From assembly GCA_947650285.1 (NCBI GenBank), contig CANTFL010001455.1, positions 1-64,000 of the forward strand: a stretch of DNA of 64,000 nucleotides, read 5' to 3'. A model generated the notes under the pieces. It did no database searches. It saw nothing but the letters and a program-made list of their open reading frames with translations, and was not told the origin of the DNA. Below, in pieces: positions 36,699 through 47,629 of this stretch (positions are counted from its first letter, which is position 1; every line of letters starts with the position of its first letter). The translations under genes and the position numbers were made by a program. Origin of the DNA: Hyaloperonospora brassicae. Lineage: Eukaryota; Oomycota; Peronosporomycetes; Peronosporales; Peronosporaceae.

Positions 36699-37656
36699 TC
36701 TACTCGAAAAAATTCCCGATCGTCTACATGACCGTCAACTGTTTGCATCCGTCTACTGCGATCGACACAATCTCCTCGTTTTACAATCACATACCGATAA
36801 CTACCGACAAATAGCGACAGAACCCAATCACGCTTGCAATTGGCTCAGTTGCACCGTGTCATTTTATAGGTTAGGTCAACACGGGAGCTCAAGACGGTAC
36901 CCTGGTCCTCGAGCGACAGAGATTCGTCCATCCACCCTATCATCACAGACGCACTTGATAAACGTGATAAGTAATCCTTACCATTATAAAATGACTTTGA
37001 CTGGTCCAAAACGCTCGTGATAGTGTTGATATCGGCTTTTGAGGTAATGCGACATCCCATAAACTTACTGACGATAGAAGATATTCGACAGTCATCAAGA
37101 GGAGTACCCGAAAGAAACGATTCGTCCCAGCTATGTACGTGGTAGTTCTAGTCTCTGCCTCGATCCAATACAAGTGCAGACGGAGGTGCATCACACCTAT
37201 ATATATATACGTCACAGCTTTCTTGGGTGGCCGCTCTATTCGATGAAGACGAGCAGATCTGAGCTCCAAGGTCAGGCTGCGCATTGCGTACCTACAGCTC
37301 AAAAGCTTTACCCAATAGAGGCCTTCACAGTGACCGGTCTTGACGACAAATGGAATGAATCCCTCGTGCATGTACAATGGCTGCTTGAGTGCGCACCTTG
37401 GAGTACACTGCCTTGTTTTGCGGCATGCACGACATACGAGAACTTTGCTCAGCGATACTCCTGGGTTTTTACTAGACACGCCGTTCGTTTGATGGATCAT
37501 GCCATCGATTAAAAATTCCACCTGATCGATCACCCGCAATACAAGTGTGTCCGCTCCTCGTATCGTATGACAAGAGCATGTGTAAGATGTATACAGGACC
37601 TGAGAAGGAGGGCGTTCAATGTGATTTGTGAGGTAGTGTGCTATATCGGTTACCGT

Positions 37657-37734
37657 GACACGATGGCCGAGCGGTCTAAGGCGCTGGTTTTAGGCACCAG
37701 TCTTCGGGCGTGGGTTCGAATCCCACTCGTGTCA
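37657..37734 (+). tRNA. tRNA-Leu (TAG), copy 5
   Basis: Identical gene; TA tract (TA)6; first unit with GTCCCAGCT. Confidence 0.96.
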
Positions 37735-38464
37735 GCTTTTACCTCATCCCTTCAATTTGGACGACCGCGCGCTTCTTGCCGGACGACTTGTGGTAGAGGC
37801 GCAGCACAAATCCGTCCTCATCACATGCTCACGAAGTCTGCAGAAATGTTCATCTTGAGTGTCAGCTGGTATAGCTGACATTGTCGTCAAAGCTGAACGG
37901 TGGAGCTGACGTACATCCCGATAAAAGAGCAGTGTTGCGTATGCGCATCTGCAACGGATATCAACACTAACCAAACCTGCTACGAAGGCGGAAACATTCG
38001 GCACGCACGACCGACCATATGGATAGTACAAATATGCAAGAGGTTGTCGTGCCGTCGATCGATGCGTCGTGAGAAATGAAATTGAAGTTCACTCTTCAGC
38101 TCGAGGCAGCATCCCGTATTGCTCAAGTGCTTGGTTTGCTGATTGCAGGTTGTCGACTTGACGCGACGATATTCGATATTTGTGGGTGATTTACAGGTAT
38201 ACATGGTATCGACACATTCAAAATGATACAATGACAACATGACTCGATTGACGACGATGCGATGAGATGTATGGCGTTTCGGTTGCAGACATGTACCGTC
38301 GCAAACATCGGAAATCACGACGCGAAAGTCCTTCAATTGATGATCATTCACTGTGCTATATCAGATTCAACGACTAGAGTGTAGAGAAAAGACGTTGGCT
38401 GCCTGACGGATGTAGAAGAGTAGGAGCGTGTTTAATGCAGCCCGACGTCCGAGACACAAAGGTG

Positions 38465-38537
38465 TGTCAACGGCCGGGTTCGAACCGGCGACCTTCTGCG
38501 TGTAAAGCAGACGTGATGACCACTACACTACGTCGAC
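38465..38537 (-). tRNA. tRNA-Val (TAC), copy 6
   Basis: Identical gene. Flank shares GATTGACGACG with copy 1 only; the other units have GATTGAAGACG. Confidence 0.97.
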
Positions 38538-39495
38538 TCTACTCGAAAAAATTCCCGATCGTCTACATGACCGTCAACTGTTTGCATCCGTCTACTGCGA
38601 TCGACACAATCTCCTCGTTTTACAATCACATACCGATAACTACCGACAAATAGCGACAGAACCCAATCACGCTTGCAATTGGCTCAGTTGCACCGTGTCA
38701 TTTTATAGGTTAGGTCAACACGGGAGCTCAAGACGGTACCCTGGTCCTCGAGCGACAGAGATTCGTCCATCCACCCTATCATCACAGACGCACTTGATAA
38801 ACGTGATAAGTAATCCTTACCATTATAAAATGACTTTGACTGGTCCAAAACGCTCGTGATAGTGTTGATATCGGCTTTTGAGGTAATGCGACATCCCATA
38901 AACTTACTGACGATAGAAGATATTCGACAGTCATCAAGAGGAGTACCCGAAAGAAACGATTCGTCCCAGCTATGTACGTGGTAGTTCTAGTCTCTGCCTC
39001 GATCCAATACAAGTGCAGACGGAGGTGCATCACACCTATATATATATACGTCACAGCTTTCTTGGGTGGCCGCTCTATTCGATGAAGACGAGCAGATCTG
39101 AGCTCCAAGGTCAGGCTGCGCATTGCGTACCTACAGCTCAAAAGCTTTACCCAATAGAGGCCTTCACAGTGACCGGTCTTGACGACAAATGGAATGAATC
39201 CCTCGTGCATGTACAATGGCTGCTTGAGTGCGCACCTTGGAGTACACTGCCTTGTTTTGCGGCATGCACGACATACGAGAACTTTGCTCAGCGATACTCC
39301 TGGGTTTTTACTAGACACGCCGTTCGTTTGATGGATCATGCCATCGATTAAAAATTCCACCTGATCGATCACCCGCAATACAAGTGTGTCCGCTCCTCGT
39401 ATCGTATGACAAGAGCATGTGTAAGATGTATACAGGACCTGAGAAGGAGGGCGTTCAATGTGATTTGTGAGGTAGTGTGCTATATCGGTTACCGT

Positions 39496-39573
39496 GACAC
39501 GATGGCCGAGCGGTCTAAGGCGCTGGTTTTAGGCACCAGTCTTCGGGCGTGGGTTCGAATCCCACTCGTGTCA
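39496..39573 (+). tRNA. tRNA-Leu (TAG), copy 6
   Basis: Identical gene; TA tract (TA)6. Confidence 0.96.
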
Positions 39574-40303
39574 GCTTTTACCTCATCCCTTCAATTTGGA
39601 CGACCGCGCGCTTCTTGCCGGACGACTTGTGGTAGAGGCGCAGCACAAATCCGTCCTCATCACATGCTCACGAAGTCTGCAGAAATGTTCATCTTGAGTG
39701 TCAGCTGGTATAGCTGACATTGTCGTCAAAGCTGAACGGTGGAGCTGACGTACATCCCGATAAAAGAGCAGTGTTGCGTATGCGCATCTGCAACGGATAT
39801 CAACACTAACCAAACCTGCTACGAAGGCGGAAACATTCGGCACGCACGACCGACCATATGGATAGTACAAATATGCAAGAGGTTGTCGTGCCGTCGATCG
39901 ATGCGTCGTGAGAAATGAAATTGAAGTTCACTCTTCAGCTCGAGGCAGCATCCCGTATTGCTCAAGTGCTTGGTTTGCTGATTGCAGGTTGTCGACTTGA
40001 CGCGACGATATTCGATATTTGTGGGTGATTTCCAGGTATACATGGTATCGACACATTCAAAATGATACAATGACAACATGACTCGATTGAAGACGATGCG
40101 ATGAGATGTATGGCGTTTCGGTTGCAGACATGTACCGTCGCAAAAATCGGAAATCACGACGCGAAAGTCCTTCAATTGATGATCATTCACTGTGCTATAT
40201 CAGATTCAACGACTAGAGTGTAGAGAAAAGACGTTGGCTGCCTGACGGATGTAGAAGAGTAGGAGCGTGTTTAATGCAGCCCGACGTCCGAGACACAAAG
40301 GTG

Positions 40304-40376
40304 TGTCAACGGCCGGGTTCGAACCGGCGACCTTCTGCGTGTAAAGCAGACGTGATGACCACTACACTACGTCGAC
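40304..40376 (-). tRNA. tRNA-Val (TAC), copy 7
   Basis: Identical gene. The unit beginning here is the first with CCCATGAACTTACTGACAATAG (earlier units have CATAAAC and GACGATAG). Confidence 0.97.
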
Positions 40377-41334
40377 TCTACTCGAAAAAATTCCCGATCG
40401 TCTACATGACCGTCAACTGTTTGCATCCGTCTACTGCGATCGACACAATCTCCTCGTTTTACAATCACATACCGATAACTAGCGACAAATAGCGACAGAA
40501 CCCAATCACGCTTGCAATTGGCTCAGTTGCACCGTGTCATTTTATAGGTTAGGTCAACACGGGAGCTCAAGACGGTACCCTGGTCCTCGAGCGACAGAGA
40601 TTCGTCCATCCACCCTATCATCACAGACGCACTTGATAAACGTGATAAGTAATCCTTACCATTATAAAATGACTTTGACTGGTCCAAAACGCTCGTGATA
40701 GTGTTGATATCGGCTTTTGAGGTAATGCGACATCCCATGAACTTACTGACAATAGAAGATATTCGACAGTCATCAAGAGGAGTACCCGAAAGAAACGATT
40801 CGTCCCAGCTATGTACGTGGTAGTTCTAGTCTCTGCCTCGATCCAATACAAGTGCAGACGGAGGTGCATCACACCTATATATATATACGTCACAGCTTTC
40901 TTGGGTGGCCGCTCTATTCGATGAAGACGAGCAGATCTGAGCTCCAAGGTCAGGCTGCGCATTGCGTACCTACAGCTCAAAAGCTTTACCCAATAGAGGC
41001 CTTCACAGTGACCGGTCTTGACGACAAATGGAATGAATCCCTCGTGCATGTACAATGGCTGCTTGAGTGCGCACCTTGGAGTACACTGCCTTGTTTTGCG
41101 GCATGCACGACATACGAGAACTTTGCTCAGCGATACTCCTGGGTTTTTACTAGACACGCCGTTCGTTTGATGGATCATGCCATCGATTAAAAATTCCACC
41201 TGATCGATCACCCGCAATACAAGTGTGTCCGCTCCTCGTATCGTATGACAAGAGCATGTGTAAGATGTATACAGGACCTGAGAAGGAGGGCGTTCAATGT
41301 GATTTGTGAGGTAGTGTGCTATATCGGTTACCGT

Positions 41335-41412
41335 GACACGATGGCCGAGCGGTCTAAGGCGCTGGTTTTAGGCACCAGTCTTCGGGCGTGGGTTCGAATC
41401 CCACTCGTGTCA
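41335..41412 (+). tRNA. tRNA-Leu (TAG), copy 7
   Basis: Identical gene; TA tract (TA)6. Confidence 0.96.
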
Positions 41413-42142
41413 GCTTTTACCTCATCCCTTCAATTTGGACGACCGCGCGCTTCTTGCCGGACGACTTGTGGTAGAGGCGCAGCACAAATCCGTCCTCATC
41501 ACATGCTCACGAAGTCTGCAGAAATGTTCATCTTGAGTGTCAGCTGGTATAGCTGACATTGTCGTCAAAGCTGAACGGTGGAGCTGACGTACATCCCGAT
41601 AAAAGAGCAGTGTTGCGTATGCGCATCTGCAACGGATATCAACACTAACCAAACCTGCTACGAAGGCGGAAACATTCGGCACGCACGACCGACCATATGG
41701 ATAGTACAAATATGCAAGAGGTTGTCGTGCCGTCGATCGATGCGTCGTGAGAAATGAAATTGAAGTTCACTCTTCAGCTCGAGGCAGCATCCCGTATTGC
41801 TCAAGTGCTTGGTTTGCTGATTGCAGGTTGTCGACTTGACGCGACGATATTCGATATTTGTGGGTGATTTCCAGGTATACATGGTATCGACACATTCAAA
41901 ATGATACAATGACAACATGACTCGATTGAAGACGATGCGATGAGATGTATGGCGTTTCGGTTGCAGACATGTACCGTCGCAAAAATCGGAAATCACGACG
42001 CGAAAGTCCTTCAATTGATGATCATTCACTGTGCTATATCAGATTCAACGACTAGAGTGTAGAGAAAAGACGTTGGCTGCCTGACGGATGTAGAAGAGTA
42101 GGAGCGTGTTTAATGCAGCCCGACGTCCGAGACACAAAGGTG

Positions 42143-42215
42143 TGTCAACGGCCGGGTTCGAACCGGCGACCTTCTGCGTGTAAAGCAGACGTGATGACCA
42201 CTACACTACGTCGAC
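42143..42215 (-). tRNA. tRNA-Val (TAC), copy 8
   Basis: Identical gene. All flank markers checked match copies 7 and 9. Confidence 0.97.
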
Positions 42216-43175
42216 TCTACTCGAAAAAATTCCCGATCGTCTACATGACCGTCAACTGTTTGCATCCGTCTACTGCGATCGACACAATCTCCTCGTTTTA
42301 CAATCACATACCGATAACTAGCGACAAATAGCGACAGAACCCAATCACGCTTGCAATTGGCTCAGTTGCACCGTGTCATTTTATAGGTTAGGTCAACACG
42401 GGAGCTCAAGACGGTACCCTGGTCCTCGAGCGACAGAGATTCGTCCATCCACCCTATCATCACAGACGCACTTGATAAACGTGATAAGTAATCCTTACCA
42501 TTATAAAATGACTTTGACTGGTCCAAAACGCTCGTGATAGTGTTGATATCGGCTTTTGAGGTAATGCGACATCCCATGAACTTACTGACAATAGAAGATA
42601 TTCGACAGTCATCAAGAGGAGTACCCGAAAGAAACGATTCGTCCCAGCTATGTACGTGGTAGTTCTAGTCTCTGCCTCGATCCAATACAAGTGCAGACGG
42701 AGGTGCATCACACCTATATATATATATACGTCACAGCTTTCTTGGGTGGCCGCTCTATTCGATGAAGACGAGCAGATCTGAGCTCCAAGGTCAGGCTGCG
42801 CATTGCGTACCTACAGCTCAAAAGCTTTACCCAATAGAGGCCTTCACAGTGACCGGTCTTGACGACAAATGGAATGAATCCCTCGTGCATGTACAATGGC
42901 TGCTTGAGTGCGCACCTTGGAGTACACTGCCTTGTTTTGCGGCATGCACGACATACGAGAACTTTGCTCAGCGATACTCCTGGGTTTTTACTAGACACGC
43001 CGTTCGTTTGATGGATCATGCCATCGATTAAAAATTCCACCTGATCGATCACCCGCAATACAAGTGTGTCCGCTCCTCGTATCGTATGACAAGAGCATGT
43101 GTAAGATGTATACAGGACCTGAGAAGGAGGGCGTTCAATGTGATTTGTGAGGTAGTGTGCTATATCGGTTACCGT

Positions 43176-43253
43176 GACACGATGGCCGAGCGGTCTAAGG
43201 CGCTGGTTTTAGGCACCAGTCTTCGGGCGTGGGTTCGAATCCCACTCGTGTCA
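43176..43253 (+). tRNA. tRNA-Leu (TAG), copy 8
   Basis: Identical gene; TA tract (TA)7. Confidence 0.96.
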
Positions 43254-43983
43254 GCTTTTACCTCATCCCTTCAATTTGGACGACCGCGCGCTTCTTGCCG
43301 GACGACTTGTGGTAGAGGCGCAGCACAAATCCGTCCTCATCACATGCTCACGAAGTCTGCAGAAATGTTCATCTTGAGTGTCAGCTGGTATAGCTGACAT
43401 TGTCGTCAAAGCTGAACGGTGGAGCTGACGTACATCCCGATAAAAGAGCAGTGTTGCGTATGCGCATCTGCAACGGATATCAACACTAACCAAACCTGCT
43501 ACGAAGGCGGAAACATTCGGCACGCACGACCGACCATATGGATAGTACAAATATGCAAGAGGTTGTCGTGCCGTCGATCGATGCGTCGTGAGAAATGAAA
43601 TTGAAGTTCACTCTTCAGCTCGAGGCAGCATCCCGTATTGCTCAAGTGCTTGGTTTGCTGATTGCAGGTTGTCGACTTGACGCGACGATATTCGATATTT
43701 GTGGGTGATTTCCAGGTATACATGGTATCGACACATTCAAAATGATACAATGACAACATGACTCGATTGAAGACGATGCGATGAGATGTATGGCGTTTCG
43801 GTTGCAGACATGTACCGTCGCAAAAATCGGAAATCACGACGCGAAAGTCCTTCAATTGATGATCATTCACTGTGCTATATCAGATTCAACGACTAGAGTG
43901 TAGAGAAAAGACGTTGGCTGCCTGACGGATGTAGAAGAGTAGGAGCGTGTTTAATGCAGCCCGACGTCCGAGACACAAAGGTG

Positions 43984-44056
43984 TGTCAACGGCCGGGTTC
44001 GAACCGGCGACCTTCTGCGTGTAAAGCAGACGTGATGACCACTACACTACGTCGAC
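43984..44056 (-). tRNA. tRNA-Val (TAC), copy 9
   Basis: Identical gene; flank markers as copies 7 and 8. Confidence 0.97.
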
Positions 44057-45022
44057 TCTACTCGAAAAAATTCCCGATCGTCTACATGACCGTCAACTGT
44101 TTGCATCCGTCTACTGCGATCGACACAATCTCCTCGTTTTACAATCACATACCGATAACTAGCGACAAATAGCGACAGAACCCAATCACGCTTGCAATTG
44201 GCTCAGTTGCACCGTGTCATTTTATAGGTTAGGTCAACACGGGAGCTCAAGACGGTACCCTGGTCCTCGAGCGACAGAGATTCGTCCATCCACCCTATCA
44301 TCACAGACGCACTTGATAAACGTGATAAGTAATCCTTACCATTATAAAATGACTTTGACTGGTCCAAAACGCTCGTGATAGTGTTGATATCGGCTTTTGA
44401 GGTAATGCGACATCCCATGAACTTACTGACAATAGAAGATATTCGACAGTCATCAAGAGGAGTACCCGAAAGAAACGATTCGTCCCAGCTATGTACGTGG
44501 TAGTTCTAGTCTCTGCCTCGATCCAATACAAGTGCAGACGGAGGTGCATCACACCTATATATATATATATATATACGTCACAGCTTTCTTGGGTGGCCGC
44601 TCTATTCGATGAAGACGAGCAGATCTGAGCTCCAAGGTCAGGCTGCGCATTGCGTACCTACAGCTCAAAAGCTTTACCCAATAGAGGCCTTCACAGTGAC
44701 CGGTCTTGACGACAAATGGAATGAATCCCTCGTGCATGTACAATGGCTGCTTGAGTGCGCACCTTGGAGTACACTGCCTTGTTTTGCGGCATGCACGACA
44801 TACGAGAACTTTGCTCAGCGATACTCCTGGGTTTTTACTAGACACGCCGTTCGTTTGATGGATCATGCCATCGATTAAAAATTCCACCTGATCGATCACC
44901 CGCAATACAAGTGTGTCCGCTCCTCGTATCGTATGACAAGAGCATGTGTAAGATGTATACAGGACCTGAGAAGGAGGGCGTTCAATGTGATTTGTGAGGT
45001 AGTGTGCTATATCGGTTACCGT

Positions 45023-45100
45023 GACACGATGGCCGAGCGGTCTAAGGCGCTGGTTTTAGGCACCAGTCTTCGGGCGTGGGTTCGAATCCCACTCGTGTCA
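45023..45100 (+). tRNA. tRNA-Leu (TAG), copy 9
   Basis: Identical gene; the TA tract is the longest of the array, (TA)10. The following flank has AAAATAGCAG where other units read AAAAGAGCAG. Confidence 0.96.
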
Positions 45101-45830
45101 GCTTTTACCTCATCCCTTCAATTTGGACGACCGCGCGCTTCTTGCCGGACGACTTGTGGTAGAGGCGCAGCACAAATCCGTCCTCATCACATGCTCACGA
45201 AGTCTGCAGAAATGTTCATCTTGAGTGTCAGCTGGTATAGCTGACATTGTCGTCAAAGCTGAACGGTGGAGCTGACGTACATCCCGATAAAATAGCAGTG
45301 TTGCGTATGCGCATCTGCAACGGATATCAACACTAACCAAACCTGCTACGAAGGCGGAAACATTCGGCACGCACGACCGACCATATGGATAGTACAAATA
45401 TGCAAGAGGTTGTCGTGCCGTCGATCGATGCGTCGTGAGAAATGAAATTGAAGTTCACTCTTCAGCTCGAGGCAGCATCCCGTATTGCTCAAGTGCTTGG
45501 TTTGCTGATTGCAGGTTGTCGACTTGACGCGACGATATTCGATATTTGTGGGTGATTTACAGGTATACATGGTATCGACACATTCAAAATGATACAATGA
45601 CAACATGACTCGATTGAAGACGATGCGATGAGATGTATGGCGTTTCGGTTGCAGACATGTACCGTCGCAAACATCGGAAATCACGACGCGAAAGTCCTTC
45701 AATTGATGATCATTCACTGTGCTATATCAGATTCAACGACTAGAGTGTAGAGAAAAGACGTTGGCTGCCTGACGGATGTAGAAGAGTAGGAGCGTGTTTA
45801 ATGCAGCTCGACGTCCGAGACACAAAGGTG

Positions 45831-45903
45831 TGTCAACGGCCGGGTTCGAACCGGCGACCTTCTGCGTGTAAAGCAGACGTGATGACCACTACACTACGTC
45901 GAC
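45831..45903 (-). tRNA. tRNA-Val (TAC), copy 10
   Basis: Identical gene. A C-to-T change lies just downstream of its 3' end (GCAGCTCGACG against GCAGCCCGACG). Confidence 0.97.
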
Positions 45904-46865
45904 TCTACTCGAAAAAATTCCCGATCGTCTACATGACCGTCAACTGTTTGCATCCGTCTACTGCGATCGACACAATCTCCTCGTTTTACAATCACATACC
46001 GATAACTAGCGACAAATAGCGACAGAACCCAATCACGCTTGCAATTGGCTCAGTTGCACCGTGTCATTTTATAGGTTAGGTCAACACGGGAGCTCAAGAC
46101 GGTACCCTGGTCCTCGAGCGACAGAGATTCGTCCATCCACCCTATCATCACAGACGCACTTGATAAACGTGATAAGTAATCCTTACCATTATAAAATGAC
46201 TTTGACTGGTCCAAAACGCTCGTGATAGTGTTGATATCGGCTTTTGAGGTAATGCGACATCCCATGAACTTACTGACAATAGAAGATATTCGACAGTCAT
46301 CAAGAGGAGTACCCGAAAGAAACGATTCGTCCCAGCTATGTACGTGGTAGTTCTAGTCTCTGCCTCGATCCAATACAAGTGCAGACGGAGGTGCATCACA
46401 CCTATATATATATATATACGTCACAGCTTTCTTGGGTGGCCGCTCTATTCGATGAAGACGAGCAGATCTGAGCTCCAAGGTCAGGCTGCGCATTGCGTAC
46501 CTACAGCTCAAAAGCTTTACCCAATAGAGGCCTTCACAGTGACCGGTCTTGACGACAAATGGAATGAATCCCTCGTGCATGTACAATGGCTGCTTGAGTG
46601 CGCACCTTGGAGTACACTGCCTTGTTTTGCGGCATGCACGACATACGAGAACTTTGCTCAGCGATACTCCTGGGTTTTTACTAGACACGCCGTTCGTTTG
46701 ATGGATCATGCCATCGATTAAAAATTCCACCTGATCGATCACCCGCAATACAAGTGTGTCCGCTCCTCGTATCGTATGACAAGAGCATGTGTAAGATGTA
46801 TACAGGACCTGAGAAGGAGGGCGTTCAATGTGATTTGTGAGGTAGTGTGCTATATCGGTTACCGT

Positions 46866-46943
46866 GACACGATGGCCAAGCGGTCTAAGGCGCTGGTTTT
46901 AGGCACCAGTCTTCGGGCGTGGGTTCGAATCCCACTCGTGTCA
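46866..46943 (+). tRNA. tRNA-Leu (TAG), copy 10, D-arm variant
   Basis: Same as the other copies except one G-to-A change right after the D stem (GGCCAAGCGG in place of GGCCGAGCGG). The A box still fits TRGYNNANNNG, so transcription is plausible. The base sits at about tRNA position 13, which contacts position 22, so folding may be weakened. The gene is followed by the local ~130-bp triplication. TA tract (TA)8. Confidence 0.9.
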
Positions 46944-47329
46944 GCTTTTACCTCATCCCTTCAATTTGGACGACCGCGCGCTTCTTGCCGGACGACTTGT
47001 GGTAGAGGCGCAGCACAAATCCGTCCTCATCACATGCTCACGAAGTCTGCAGAAATGTTCATCTTGAGTGTCAGCTTTTACCTCATCCCTTCAATTTGGA
47101 CGACGCGCGCTTCTTGCCGGACGACTTGTGGTAGAGGCGCAGCACAAATCCGTCCTGATCACATGCTCACGAAGTCTGCAGAAATGTTCATCTTGAGTGT
47201 CAGCTTTTACCTCATCCCTTCAATTTGGACGACCGCGCGCTTCTTTCCGGACGACTTGTGGTAGAGGCGCAGCACAAATCCGTCCTCATCACATGCTCAC
47301 GAAGTCTGCAGAAATGTTCATCTTGAGTG
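46941..47329 (+). repeat. Three-fold direct repeat of ~130 bp at the right end of the array
   Basis: The segment starting TCAGCTTTTACCTCATCCC begins at 46941, 47071 and 47200, giving periods of 130 and 129 bp. Other units have it once. The junctions fall on GTGTCAGCT, which occurs both at the tRNA-Leu 3' end (CGTGTCAGCTTTTA) and 130 bp later (GAGTGTCAGCTGG). The copies differ slightly (GACGCGCGC in the second, CTTTCCGG in the third). The tRNA body is not duplicated; only its last bases and the terminator are. Confidence 0.92.
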
Positions 47330-47629
47330 TCAGCTGGTATAGCTGACATTGTCGTCAAAGCTGAACGGTGGAGCTGACGTACATCCCGATAAAAGAGCAG
47401 TGTTGCGTATGCGCATCTGCAACGGATATCAACACTAACCAAACCTGCTACGAAGGCGGAAACATTCGGCACGCACGACCGACCATATGGATAGTACAAA
47501 TATGCAAGAGGTTGTCGTGCCGTCGATCGATGCGTCGTGAGAAATGAAATTGAAGTTCGCTCTTCAGCTCGAGGCAGCATCCCGTATTGCTCAAGTGCTT
47601 GGTTTGCTGATTGCAGGTTGTCGACTTGA

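Larger units (their letters stand above)
28309..47629. repeat. 19-kb tandem array of a 1.84-kb unit carrying tRNA-Val(TAC) and tRNA-Leu(TAG)
   Basis: The distances between successive tRNA-Val genes are 1837, 1837, 1839, 1837, 1839, 1839, 1839, 1841 and 1847 bp. Each unit has one tRNA-Val on the minus strand and, about 956 bp further right, one tRNA-Leu on the plus strand (divergent pair). The next unit's tRNA-Val lies about 730 bp beyond (convergent). A (TA)n tract between them, in CACC(TA)nCGTCAC, has n = 5,5,6,5,6,6,6,7,10,8 from copy 1 to 10, and every listed length equals 1827 + 2n. Units otherwise differ by a handful of substitutions; the left edge unit (28309-29200) is clearly more divergent. 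Open frames of 60-198 codons recur in each unit on both strands. With near-identical copies this repetition is no proof of coding, and none matches a family I know. Confidence 0.96.

Noticed and set aside
28309..47629. Reading the array as CRISPR, rDNA or 5S repeats
   Set aside because: The unit is far too long for CRISPR, and the only RNA genes I can fold in it are tRNA-Val and tRNA-Leu; no rRNA motif was seen.
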